Positions 48,075-56,863 of a DNA stretch of 60,519 nucleotides are shown here, piece after piece; the stretch's first letter is position 1, and each line of letters begins with the position of its first letter. Source of the stretch: Kiritimatiellia bacterium (GTDB lineage: Bacteria; Verrucomicrobiota; Kiritimatiellia; RFP12; UBA1067). A program made the translations under genes and the position numbers. Location of the stretch: the NCBI GenBank assembly GCA_027858965.1, contig JAQIBS010000008.1:1-60519 (forward strand). The letters run 5' to 3'. Below the pieces are notes generated by a model. The model saw only the letters and a list, made by a program, of their open reading frames with translations. It had not been told where the DNA came from and did no database searches.

Positions 48075-48148
48075 GGTGCGATGACCGAGTGGTTAGGTTG
48101 GGGTCTGCAAAACCTCCTACAGCGGTTCAAGTCCGCTTCGCACCTCCA
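48075..48148 (+). tRNA. tRNA-Cys (anticodon GCA)
   Basis: A 74-base cloverleaf. The acceptor arms are GGTGCGA and TCGCACC, the anticodon arm is GGGGT-CTGCAAA-ACCTC with anticodon GCA, and the T arm is GCGG-TTCAAGT-CCGC. The encoded end is discriminator T followed by CCA at 48146-48148. It follows the 31-residue gene by seven bases and ends at a terminator, so the two are probably cotranscribed. Confidence 0.95.
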
Positions 48149-48154
48149 TTCTGT

Positions 48155-48193
48155 AAACCGCTATCTCAATTTTTGGGATAAGCGGTTTTTTTG
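48155..48193 (+). terminator. Rho-independent terminator after tRNA-Cys
   Basis: AAACCGCTATC and GATAAGCGGTTT pair (one bulge) around a short loop and are followed by seven T residues. Confidence 0.85.
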
Positions 48194-48352
48194 TATACTT
48201 TTTACACGTTCTTTTTTACCACGAAGTTCGTAGCGCGGCAGAGCCGCAACCAATTCTGTCAAAAAAAACAGCGTAGCAATAAGTTCTGCGCTTTGCGGGA
48301 GAAGAAACGTACAAAAAATGAGAAAATGAATGATAATAATAATGGAGTCACT

Positions 48353-49732
48353 ATGAACAGCACATCTTTTGCAAAATCGTATTTTGATAAAAACCAGCAC
48401 TTTATCCTCGAAGAGTGGTACAACCTGCTGAAACTACCGACGCTTGGTGCTGACACTGATCATCTAGGAGATTGCGCCCGAGCTACTGCAATTCTAAAGA
48501 AGTTTCTTCTCTCTATGAACTTCGCTGTCGAAATAATTACCCCTGAGGATGAGATTCCCGTCCCGATATTAATCGCAGAGCGTGCAGCAGCAGATGCAGG
48601 GACAACTGTTCTTTTCTACGGGCATTATGATGTTCAGCCCGCTACTCCTGTTGACGCATGGAACACCCCGCCCTTTGAACCAACTCTTATAGACGGGAGA
48701 GTTTATGCAAGAGGAGCTCAAGACAACAAAGGCCAAATGGTTGCCTTTCTTCAGGGCATTAAGGCCTTAATCGATTCAGGAAAACCCATTCCCAACATCA
48801 AAATAGTAATGGAAGGACAAGAAGAGTCAGGCAGCTTCGGCTTAATTAAGCTGGCACCTGATTTATCCCAACGGTTACAAGCCGATGTTTTACTTGTTTG
48901 TGATACCAGCTGCGCGCCCGATGGTCGACCTGCCATCATCTCTTCATTGAGAGGGATACAAAATTTAACTGTAACACTTAAAGGTCCGGATTATGATTTA
49001 CACTCGGGCACTCATGGCGGAGTTGCGCCCAATCCGGCACAGGGAATAGCAAGGCTTCTGGCATCGCTTCACAATGAAAACGGATCAATCGCCGTTCAAG
49101 GTTTTAATGATGCGATTGCCCCCCCCTCCAGGGAAGAGATTGAAATGGCCCGCTGTTCCCAGCAAAGTGACGAAAGTTATAAAGCCGAGATCGGATGTTT
49201 ACCTCAAGGGGGAGAAAGAGAACTACCCTCTGCAGTCAGAGCAGGATTCTATCCAACCATAGAGGTAAACGGACTTTTTTCCGGTCATTACGGTACAGGG
49301 CCCAAAACAGTAATCCCCGCAACAGCAAGCGCTAAACTAAGTATGCGCCTGGTACCTTATCAAAAGACAGCCGATACACTTAAATCTCTTCAGAGTCACT
49401 TAACAAAACACTGCCCGCCAGGCTTCACAATCTCATTCTCAGAGATTATCGAAGGTGCACCTGGATTCAGGCTGCCAGTGGAGTCGCCGATATTCAAACT
49501 TGCAGAGGATGTTTTGAAAGAGATGGATGAACGCGGGCCTGTATTCAAATGGGAAGGAGCCTCCATCCCTGTAGTTGCCACCCTGCAGAATATTTCTGGC
49601 GCGGCACCGCTCCTAGTTGGCTTTGGTAGAGAAGAGGATAAGATACACTGTCCCAATGAGTCCTTTAGCATCGACCAGTTTATACAGGTTATGGAGTGGT
49701 CAACATTGATTCTGGAGGCATTAGCTTTTTAA
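48353..49732 (+). CDS. M20-family metallopeptidase (dipeptidase type)
   Basis: A 459-residue cytoplasmic peptidase of the M20/ArgE/DapE clan. Zinc-site stretches are FYGHYDVQPA near residue 88, GAQDNKGQM near 120 and MEGQEESGS near 152 (the Glu-Glu pair includes the catalytic base), and the dimerisation domain has DLHSGTHGG near 220. The final metal ligand is in the FGREEDKIHCPNE region. I set the start at 48353, because GGAG lies five bases before it and the longer frame runs back through the tRNA terminator. It likely degrades dipeptides or acylated amino acids. It is followed at once by a terminator. Confidence 0.93.
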   Translation: MNSTSFAKSYFDKNQHFILEEWYNLLKLPTLGADTDHLGDCARATAILKKFLLSMNFAVEIITPEDEIPVPILIAERAAADAGTTVLFYGHYDVQPATPVDAWNTPPFEPTLIDGRVYARGAQDNKGQMVAFLQGIKALIDSGKPIPNIKIVMEGQEESGSFGLIKLAPDLSQRLQADVLLVCDTSCAPDGRPAIISSLRGIQNLTVTLKGPDYDLHSGTHGGVAPNPAQGIARLLASLHNENGSIAVQGFNDAIAPPSREEIEMARCSQQSDESYKAEIGCLPQGGERELPSAVRAGFYPTIEVNGLFSGHYGTGPKTVIPATASAKLSMRLVPYQKTADTLKSLQSHLTKHCPPGFTISFSEIIEGAPGFRLPVESPIFKLAEDVLKEMDERGPVFKWEGASIPVVATLQNISGAAPLLVGFGREEDKIHCPNESFSIDQFIQVMEWSTLILEALAF

Positions 49733-49760
49733 GGCATCTCATTCGTTCAACGCTAAATAC

Positions 49761-49792
49761 AAAAAAACCGACCTGACCGAGCCGGTTTTTTT
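49761..49792. terminator. Bidirectional terminator between M20 peptidase and Cys-rich gene
   Basis: AAAAAAACCG and CGGTTTTTTT pair around a 12-base loop. A and T runs on both sides let it serve both converging genes. Confidence 0.8.
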
Positions 49793-49812
49793 GTTTAAAA
49801 AAATGATCTATC

Positions 49813-50097
49813 TTATTTCGTATTGGCACAGCACGCTTTCTTAGCGGCAGCCTTTTTGGGACACTTGCAACCATCTTTACAAGCATCCTTGGTACAAGCT
49901 GCCTTGGCACAAGCTGCCTTCTTTGGACACTTGCAACCATCTTTGCAGACTTCTTTAGTACATTTTTCGGCACTTGCAGCGCAACATGATTTTTTAGCAA
50001 TCTTCTTTTGTGTTGTCCCACAGCATTGAGCTGAGACTACCATAGGAGCCACAACCATCATTGCAGCCAAAGCCATTAAAATTGTACAATTTTTCAT
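49813..50097 (-). CDS. Secreted Cys/Lys-rich repeat protein
   Basis: A 94-residue protein with a clear signal peptide (TILMALAAMMVVAPMVVSA, cleavage before QCC). The mature ~70 residues hold 15 cysteines and many lysines. Two repeats, CTKEVCKDGCKCPKKAA and CTKDACKDGCKCPKKAA, are separated by CAKAA, and their DNA is also repeated. CC pairs flank both sides. AAGGAG lies nine bases before the ATG. No known family is recognised. The cysteine content suggests metal binding in the periplasm, like a metallothionein, or a disulfide-bonded structural peptide. It stands alone between a terminator and an untranslated hairpin. Confidence 0.8.
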   Translation of the reverse strand: MKNCTILMALAAMMVVAPMVVSAQCCGTTQKKIAKKSCCAASAEKCTKEVCKDGCKCPKKAACAKAACTKDACKDGCKCPKKAAAKKACCANTK

Positions 50098-50183
50098 TAT
50101 TTTCTCCTTTTGGATTTATTAACAATATAATTTAATGCATTTATTAAAGCATTTTATATACCAAGAGGAACCATTACAAAAAA

Positions 50184-50210
50184 GAACGCGCCCCGGATGA
50201 GGACGCGTTC
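50184..50210. terminator. Hairpin upstream of the Cys-rich gene
   Basis: GAACGCGCCCC and GGACGCGTTC pair almost fully and are followed by an ATATATAT stretch. It could end transcription arriving from the rfbA side, or be part of the leader region of the Cys-rich gene. Confidence 0.45.
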
Positions 50211-50735
50211 ATATATATATTTATTATGTGTATGGGTGTGTCGTTATGTGTGAGTAAATTCGTTGGTTCACTATCTTATTAATTTCTTGATGGTTATATA
50301 TAAGCACCTGACGTGCCAACTGACTTCATAAAACCCGTCTTAGAACATAACATGTTTCAAATGAACAACTTAAACTTGTTAATTTTTTTGAGTAGATATC
50401 CTATGTCTAAAATAAAAGACCACAGAAAGATATATTGATGCAAAATTGTTATTCAAATTTTCAACATGTGCAATTATGTCGGCTACCAATCTAAAGGTGA
50501 AAAAAGAAATACCATACAGATAGACAAGATGTCCCATGTAACGCGTCAGACTGTCACCCTGTGTCACAACAAGACCTCTTCATAGCAGATGTGAGATTCC
50601 GCTCCGCGGGATTCAGCCAAGGGAACAGCATGATGCTATCAGTACGGTGCATGTTCTTGAATAGATCAGATGATACTCTGAGTGAGCGCAGACCGCCAGA
50701 ACAGCCCCCCCCAGAGCTCTGTTCTACGTTGTGAG
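50211..50735. other. Long gene-free interval between rfbA and the Cys-rich gene
   Basis: Over 500 bases, AT-rich in its left half. Two short leftward frames (50379-50567 and 50554-50757) have no ribosome-binding site or recognisable sequence, and I do not consider them genes. Nothing else is visible. Confidence 0.45.
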
Positions 50736-51611
50736 CTAATCCCGATTCAAGATACAAGAAAGATATGTGCCGTAAGCTGATTTTTCCAATTTCATTGCAA
50801 GTTCCTGCAACTGGAGCTTATCTATAAAGCCCATTCTCCATGCAATCTCTTCAATGCAGGCAATTTTAAGCCCCTGTCGATCCTGAATTGTCTTAACGAA
50901 AGCTGTTGCTTCAGCCAGAGAGTTATGAGTCCCGGTATCAAGCCAGGCAAAGCCCCTGCCCATTACCTTAACATTCAATTTGTTCTTTTCGAGATAACCT
51001 CGATTGACATCAGTTATTTCATACTCGCCTCGTGCAGAGGGCTTAAGCTGTGCTGCAATTTCGACAACATCATTGTCATAAAAATAAAGACCGGTTACCG
51101 CATAATTGGATTTAGGGTGCGCTGGTTTTTCTTCAATTGAATCAGCCTTACCATCGGCATCAAAACTAACCACTCCATAGCGCTCCGGATCATTAACATA
51201 ATATCCAAAAACAGTGGCTCCACTTGACTCGCTGGCTGAGGCCAAGAGACGGCGCATGCCATCGCCATAAAAAATATTATCCCCGAGAATTAAGCAAACA
51301 GGATCATCCCCAATAAAATCGCGTCCAAGAACAAAAGCCTGAGCCAAACCATTAGGGACATCCTGAACCTTATATGAAATCCGCATGCCAATGGAAGAGC
51401 CATCGCCCAGCAGCTGTTCGAAAACAGGAGTGGCCTCAGGGGTTGAGATTATCAACACATCCTTAATGCCAGCCAGCATCAATGTTGAAAGAGGGTAGTA
51501 AATCATGGGTTTATCAAAAACCGGTAAAAGCTGCTTACACATGACCTGCGTAACAGGGTAAAGCCGAGTTCCTGATCCACCTGCAAGGATTATCCCTTTA
51601 CGATTTTTCAT
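50736..51611 (-). CDS. rfbA: Glucose-1-phosphate thymidylyltransferase
   Basis: A 291-residue nucleotidyltransferase that makes dTDP-glucose from dTTP and glucose-1-phosphate. It begins [17 protein letters not shown], with the nucleotide-binding GGSGTRL-x-P loop. [17 protein letters not shown] follows, with [10 protein letters not shown] near residue 110 (metal-binding Asp), [20 protein letters not shown], and [10 protein letters not shown] near 225. It is the last gene of the exopolysaccharide cluster, downstream of rfbB. The rest of the rhamnose pathway (rfbC, rfbD) is not in the window, so the final dTDP-sugar is not certain. Confidence 0.96.
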   Translation of the reverse strand: MKNRKGIILAGGSGTRLYPVTQVMCKQLLPVFDKPMIYYPLSTLMLAGIKDVLIISTPEATPVFEQLLGDGSSIGMRISYKVQDVPNGLAQAFVLGRDFIGDDPVCLILGDNIFYGDGMRRLLASASESSGATVFGYYVNDPERYGVVSFDADGKADSIEEKPAHPKSNYAVTGLYFYDNDVVEIAAQLKPSARGEYEITDVNRGYLEKNKLNVKVMGRGFAWLDTGTHNSLAEATAFVKTIQDRQGLKIACIEEIAWRMGFIDKLQLQELAMKLEKSAYGTYLSCILNRD

Positions 51612-51664
51612 ATCAATTCCTCTATTAGTTGCTATAAAAATAACGGCTTTTTATTTATGCACGC

Positions 51665-52732
51665 TTATTTTATTCCCAGACGATCGCCACTGTATTTTTG
51701 AGAGCGAATAGGCTGCCACCACCACTCATTATCGAGATACCACTGAACCGTCTTAATAATACCGGTATCGAAATTTTCTTCAGGCAACCAGCCTAAATCT
51801 TTTTTTAACTTAGATGCATCAATGGCATAGCGCTTATCATGACCAGGTCGGTCAGATACGAAAACAATCAACTCACGGAACGATTTCAGTTTTAATTCCT
51901 GCAAGCGTTTTACACACAAGTTATCCAAGGCATCACAAATTGTTTCAACAACCTGCAGATTCGTTCGCTCATTGCTACCACCCACATTGTATTTTTGACC
52001 TGACAAACCTTTTTCTAAAACCAATGTAAGCGCTTTGGCATGGTCATCCACGTAGAGCCAGTCACGAACATTATCACCTTTTCCATAAACAGGCAGAGAT
52101 TTACCATCCAACGCATTTAGAATCACAAGGGGGATAAGTTTTTCAGGAAAATGAAAAGGCCCATAGTTATTCGAGCAATTTGTAAGCAATACCGGCAGAC
52201 CATATGTATGATGCCAGGCCATTACCAAATGATCCGAAGAAGCTTTGCTTGCCGAATAAGGCGAGCGCGGGTCATAGGCCGTATTCTCACAAAACAACCC
52301 CTCTGCACCGAGAGATCCGTAAACCTCATCAGTGGATATGTGCAGGAAACGGAATTTAGAAGAAAGAGAGTCTGGCAGTTTACGCCAGTATTCGGTTGCA
52401 CATTCAAGCAATGTTGCAGTTCCGACAACATTGGTTTGAACAAAAGTAGAGGGGCCATCAATAGATCTATCAACATGAGATTCAGCGGCAAAATGCATAA
52501 TCGAATCCGGCTTAAATTCATTTATAACCGATTTAACTTTCAGTGCATCACAAATATCAGCTTTAACAAAGCGGTAATTACAGCTATTCTCCACATCTTT
52601 AAGCGATTCAAGATTACCTGCATAAGTCAGTTTATCAAAGCATAGCACCTGAACGCCGCCGCTTTTAACAAGATAACGAACAAGAGCCGATCCAATAAAA
52701 CCCGCACCACCTGTAACAAGTACACGATTCAT
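51665..52732 (-). CDS. rfbB: dTDP-glucose 4,6-dehydratase
   Basis: A 355-residue extended short-chain dehydrogenase that turns dTDP-glucose into dTDP-4-keto-6-deoxyglucose. It has the NAD-binding [14 protein letters not shown] at the start, [12 protein letters not shown] near residue 80, STDEVYG (catalytic region) and [15 protein letters not shown] with the catalytic Tyr-x3-Lys. The start at 52732 (MNRVLVTGG) is preceded by AAAGGA and fits the family; the longer frame at 52759 adds nine residues. It shares the leftward operon with the BY-kinase and rfbA. Confidence 0.95.
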   Translation of the reverse strand: MNRVLVTGGAGFIGSALVRYLVKSGGVQVLCFDKLTYAGNLESLKDVENSCNYRFVKADICDALKVKSVINEFKPDSIMHFAAESHVDRSIDGPSTFVQTNVVGTATLLECATEYWRKLPDSLSSKFRFLHISTDEVYGSLGAEGLFCENTAYDPRSPYSASKASSDHLVMAWHHTYGLPVLLTNCSNNYGPFHFPEKLIPLVILNALDGKSLPVYGKGDNVRDWLYVDDHAKALTLVLEKGLSGQKYNVGGSNERTNLQVVETICDALDNLCVKRLQELKLKSFRELIVFVSDRPGHDKRYAIDASKLKKDLGWLPEENFDTGIIKTVQWYLDNEWWWQPIRSQKYSGDRLGIK

Positions 52733-52762
52733 AAAACTCATCCTTTCTGCCAACGGCAAATC

Positions 52763-55306
52763 TTAATCGTCATCATCAAACATTGAATGATCAACCACAT
52801 CCTGCTGCATTGCGACCGAAGAAGGCGTTAAATCATCATCATTTAAGATTAAATCAGTGGGGGCGGACTTAGAACTATTTACCCCGTTGCCCTTATTAAA
52901 TGCCATTTTCTTACCCTGTCCGTAAGCACCATAACGAGATGTATAGCGATATGCATATCTGTAATGGTAGTCATACTGGCTGAACTGGTTTCTCCGGCCA
53001 AAATCAACATCATTAACGATAACACCGATAACACGGGCACCAGATTCCGTCAAAGTCCTAGCAGCATGCTTGATAGGCCGGAAGCGAGTTCTGTCCGGAC
53101 AACACATAATCATTACCGCATCCGCCATTGATGCCAGAACCATCACATCTCCCACAATACCGAAAGGCGGTGAATCAATAAGAACACGATCATAATTAGC
53201 ACGTGCCCACTCAAAAAATTCATTAATCGACCCGCTACCCATAAGGTTTGCAGGATTAATTTCAGAGGAGGCTTTCGAAAGAACCACATCAAGATTTTCA
53301 ATATCCGTTGACACAGACAACTCACCAAAACGATCAACACCGCCCTCTTTGATGGCATGAGGCAAGCTCTTAAACTCAGTGCTTTTTTTGTTAAAGATTC
53401 GGGCCAGACGAGGGCGACGCATATCGCAATCAATGAGCAACGTCTTCTGCCCACTCTGAGCGCATGAAATAGCAAGACTACAGGAGGAAATTGTTTTACC
53501 TTCACCAGGTTGTGTACTCATGCAAAGCAAGACCTTACTTATCTCTGCATACCGAGGAGAATCGAGCAGGTTGCGAAGCCCGGCAACCGCCTCGGCAAAT
53601 TGAGAGAACTTCTCATCCTTAACCGCCATTGCCAACTGCTCACGTTTCTTTCTTCTAACATGAGGAAAAACAGCCAGAGTTTTCAAGCGTAGACGCTGCT
53701 CGATATCGGAGATGCCCACGATCTTATCTTCCAGGTGATCAAGCACCAAAACAAACAAGATACCAAAAAACAGACCTATAACAGGGCCAGCGGGGAAAAT
53801 CAACATAGGATTGGGTAAAACTGGCGAGTGGGGTTCAAAAGCCTTTTCAACCTGCTTGATAATAGCAGTATTTTCATCGGATGCCAACTGCGCTTCACGT
53901 GTTCTTTGCAGAAGGCCTTTATAGTTAATATCTGCAACCTCCTGTTCGCGTCTCAACTGCTCCAGCTTCATGGTGGCAGCAATTGTTTTAAGCTCAATAT
54001 CCGAAATTTTCTTCGTCCGTTTTTCCTGTTCCGGAATTAACTGATCAAGCTGACGCTGCAACAATGCCTGGTTAGCTTTGCAGGTTTCCAGCGCCCGATA
54101 AACAACATCCGCAAACTGTTGCGTATAAATCTCAACCTCTTTTTCTTTGACCTTCACCTCTGGATGATTAGCTGTATATCGGGCCAGTAATGAATTTTTT
54201 TCAGCCAGGGTTTCCTGAAGTCTAGAGTAAGCCGCCCCAATTTCCACAGTGCGTGGAATTGAATCAGGAAGCGCTCCGAATTTCTCAGGTTCATTCTGGA
54301 TAGCCTCAAGTGTTTTTAACAGCTCTGTAACCTTTGTGATCTCACTTTGGAGCTGAAGAATCTCGCCATTAAGCGTCATAAGATCTTGTTTGGCGGTTTC
54401 GCTCTCGCTCGCCATCGTTGAAAGCTGATTGGCAATGCTGAAATCAAGCATCTCTTTATCCGCACTCTCAAGCGTACGTTTTTGCTGTTCCGTTGTAGAA
54501 TGAAGCCAAGCTACAGCAACTTCAGACTCATTACGATTCTGATCAGATGTAAAACTTTCTGCTGCATTGGCGTAAGCATTGGCCAAATCTGCAGCGAGTT
54601 TGGGGCTGGCTGACCTCACAGTCACAGTGATTAAACGGGAACGCCGCTGCAATTCCATCTTTGAACTGACCAAGATTCCAATCAACTCCTCATCAGATAC
54701 AGTTGAACTGGGATAATCACTACGATACTGTGTAACAATCTGATCAATAACAGCTCTTGATCTCAATCGGGCCAAACGAGTATTGAATACTTCGCTCATG
54801 CTCCCCACCGCACCTTCCATCACAGCTTCCCGCCCTCCGAGAATTGAGGGTCTGCGCAAACTCATTTCAAACACGCTGCGTGACTCATAAATCACAGGCG
54901 ATATCTTAAAAACCGCAAAAGATGAAACAAGGCCTATAACAACAAAGACAAAAATGGTGATCCAGCGCTGAGAACAAACACGGATCATACGCCCAATTGT
55001 AATTGTACCAGTCAATGATTCTTCTTCATCACCCACCCCGCTACCTGGGCCTCCATAATAATAGCCACCTGCTCCATATCCATATCCCGGACCGCCACCT
55101 GAGTATCCGGCTCCTGGGTATCCGGCACCTGGTGTTGCCCCGCCATAAAGAGCAGGTGACCGCGGGGTAGTAGCATAGGCGGCAGGACTGCGGCCACCAT
55201 AATAGATTGCTGACGATTTAGGCGAACTTGAGTATGCGGCAGGTGACTGTCCACCATAATAGACGGGGCGGCTGCCTTTAGGCTCATTAGTATTATCACT
55301 ACTCAT
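52763..55306 (-). CDS. Wzz-type chain-length regulator fused to a BY tyrosine kinase
   Basis: An 847-residue inner-membrane co-polymerase. Residues 1-100 are a low-complexity stretch of YYGG and SPAAY repeats rich in Gly, Tyr, Pro. The Wzz domain starts around residue 103 with one membrane helix (ITIFVFVVIGLVSSF), then a long coiled coil (about 260-480) and a second helix near 500-520 (GPVIGLFFGILFVLVLD). The cytoplasmic BY-kinase follows: Walker A STQPGEGKTISSC near 602, Walker A' LLIDCDMRRPRL near 630, and VLIDSPPFGIVGD. A tyrosine cluster (QYDYHYRYAYRY) near 770-790 is the expected autophosphorylation site. It controls polymer length and export with the Wza-like protein. Confidence 0.92.
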   Translation of the reverse strand: MSSDNTNEPKGSRPVYYGGQSPAAYSSSPKSSAIYYGGRSPAAYATTPRSPALYGGATPGAGYPGAGYSGGGPGYGYGAGGYYYGGPGSGVGDEEESLTGTITIGRMIRVCSQRWITIFVFVVIGLVSSFAVFKISPVIYESRSVFEMSLRRPSILGGREAVMEGAVGSMSEVFNTRLARLRSRAVIDQIVTQYRSDYPSSTVSDEELIGILVSSKMELQRRSRLITVTVRSASPKLAADLANAYANAAESFTSDQNRNESEVAVAWLHSTTEQQKRTLESADKEMLDFSIANQLSTMASESETAKQDLMTLNGEILQLQSEITKVTELLKTLEAIQNEPEKFGALPDSIPRTVEIGAAYSRLQETLAEKNSLLARYTANHPEVKVKEKEVEIYTQQFADVVYRALETCKANQALLQRQLDQLIPEQEKRTKKISDIELKTIAATMKLEQLRREQEVADINYKGLLQRTREAQLASDENTAIIKQVEKAFEPHSPVLPNPMLIFPAGPVIGLFFGILFVLVLDHLEDKIVGISDIEQRLRLKTLAVFPHVRRKKREQLAMAVKDEKFSQFAEAVAGLRNLLDSPRYAEISKVLLCMSTQPGEGKTISSCSLAISCAQSGQKTLLIDCDMRRPRLARIFNKKSTEFKSLPHAIKEGGVDRFGELSVSTDIENLDVVLSKASSEINPANLMGSGSINEFFEWARANYDRVLIDSPPFGIVGDVMVLASMADAVMIMCCPDRTRFRPIKHAARTLTESGARVIGVIVNDVDFGRRNQFSQYDYHYRYAYRYTSRYGAYGQGKKMAFNKGNGVNSSKSAPTDLILNDDDLTPSSVAMQQDVVDHSMFDDDD

Positions 55307-55357
55307 TAAACTTCTCCTCTGTAAATTTTGAAGGCGATATGACTGTTTCCAGAAATA

Positions 55358-56764
55358 CTACTTTGACGGCAAAAATGCTGGCATCGAAAGTATCACAATA
55401 AAAACTGAAACAAAGAGGCCGGGAAATCGGTAAGGGCTGGCAACAAAACTCTCTCCCATACAACACAGTGTAGCAACAACTCCCGTAACTACCAATGGAG
55501 AGATTCGCAGCAAATATTTTCTGCCCGAAATATAATCCCGATTCTTCGTACCCCAGGCAACATGTGCTCGATAGCATACAGGAATAACCATTGTCATTAT
55601 TAGGGCGGAAAAGATAGTCGTGCCAAGCAAACCGAATTCACACAAGACCTGCAAAAAGTCATTATAGACAAATCCCTTGTTAACCCTCACAAAACTCCAT
55701 CCTTTATTATCAAGAACATTTCCTATATAGTGCTGAAAACCTTCAGCCCCCTTACCAAACCACATATTTTCTTTCCAGATTTCTAAAGCCGCTTGAGAGC
55801 GAATGCTTTTACTATCCAAAAGATTTTGCCAATAACCAGATATATCCGCAGTCATTCCAATTTTATCAGTTAAAACGCTCTGAGGAAGAACCATAAAAAC
55901 AAAAATTAAGAAACCTGCCATGATTAAAATAGTCAGCAAATAAAACTTAATAAGAAAATGAGGGGTAACATGAGCTGAAAGATAAAACCCTATATAAATC
56001 AAAATTATAAGAGTGATAACAGAATATAAAAGGAGAGATGACAGTTGAGCAAAATACAGCATCCCCACAAAATTACCAACAATTGCCAACAAATAAATAA
56101 TCTCTGTACGGCGCTGTCGATTAGTTTGTGAATCTGCATATGAGCCAAAGCCCATAACCATCCAAAAACCAAAAAAACTACCCCAACTACTCAACTCTGG
56201 GTTTTCCATAAACGCCGCATAAGGTGCATTTCCTGAAACGCCCTTCCAAACACAAAAAACAGCCATTGCACCACTAATCGAACTAAGCCACTGTAGCAAA
56301 TAGCGTTTGCTGCGTTTTCCAACTGCATTTCTGAGAGACACACCAAAAACGACACAAGCTGCAAAAACACTAACCATCCGCAGGGAATCAACCCTGTCGA
56401 TACTAAAGGGAAGCCACTCTTTGTCAGGTTTGCTGTAACTCCATAAACCAGCGTTCACATTATATTCTGGAATACACCCCCCATTAAGCCACTGCACAAA
56501 TAAATAAGCGACCATAAGCAATCCGACATATAAATAAGCATCTCCAGCAAGAGACTTCAATGTGCGAGTTCGGGCTTCATACAGGGTTTCTCCTTTTCGA
56601 ACCGCTGGGATTAAAACCACTAACTCTGTTGCTAGCAAGGACAGCCATAACAGAAAAATCATTGGGGATGAATCAACAGAACCTGGCAAAACAATCCAAG
56701 TACTCAATACAGTAAACCCAATGATTACAACAAGCCAGTATTTTGTAAGAATTTTTTGAAGCAT
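55358..56764 (-). CDS. Wzy/O-antigen ligase-type membrane protein
   Basis: A 468-residue membrane protein with about 11 to 12 hydrophobic segments. The long periplasmic loop near residues 310-375 contains the pattern WFGKGAEGFQHYI and VNKGFVYNDFLQVLCEFGLLG, the PF04932 (Wzy_C / O-antigen ligase) hallmark. It is likely the polymerase that joins repeat units, or a ligase. It lies between the outer-membrane barrel gene and the chain-length/kinase gene in the exopolysaccharide cluster. Sequence drift is high in this family, so the exact role is not certain. Confidence 0.8.
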   Translation of the reverse strand: MLQKILTKYWLVVIIGFTVLSTWIVLPGSVDSSPMIFLLWLSLLATELVVLIPAVRKGETLYEARTRTLKSLAGDAYLYVGLLMVAYLFVQWLNGGCIPEYNVNAGLWSYSKPDKEWLPFSIDRVDSLRMVSVFAACVVFGVSLRNAVGKRSKRYLLQWLSSISGAMAVFCVWKGVSGNAPYAAFMENPELSSWGSFFGFWMVMGFGSYADSQTNRQRRTEIIYLLAIVGNFVGMLYFAQLSSLLLYSVITLIILIYIGFYLSAHVTPHFLIKFYLLTILIMAGFLIFVFMVLPQSVLTDKIGMTADISGYWQNLLDSKSIRSQAALEIWKENMWFGKGAEGFQHYIGNVLDNKGWSFVRVNKGFVYNDFLQVLCEFGLLGTTIFSALIMTMVIPVCYRAHVAWGTKNRDYISGRKYLLRISPLVVTGVVATLCCMGESFVASPYRFPGLFVSVFIVILSMPAFLPSK

Positions 56765-56792
56765 GGAAATTAGTATATTACCCTGATCATAA

Positions 56793-56831
56793 AAAACGTC
56801 TGCATGTATTCCAACAAAAAACAGACGTTTT
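56793..56831 (-). terminator. Hairpin terminator between the barrel gene and the Wzy gene
   Basis: AAAACGTCTG and CAGACGTTTT pair over ten bases around a 19-base loop and lead into T residues on the minus strand. It lies about 30 bases after the barrel-gene stop, so the wzy gene may need its own promoter. Confidence 0.65.
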
Positions 56832-56863
56832 AATTAAAATCATTTTGTAAGATTATCGAAGTC

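Noticed and set aside
50379..50757. Two short minus-strand frames after rfbA
   Set aside because: No ribosome-binding sites, no conserved sequence, and one overlaps the end of rfbA.
53143..53505. 120-codon frame within the BY-kinase gene
   Set aside because: Same-strand shadow in another frame over the conserved Walker A region of the kinase.
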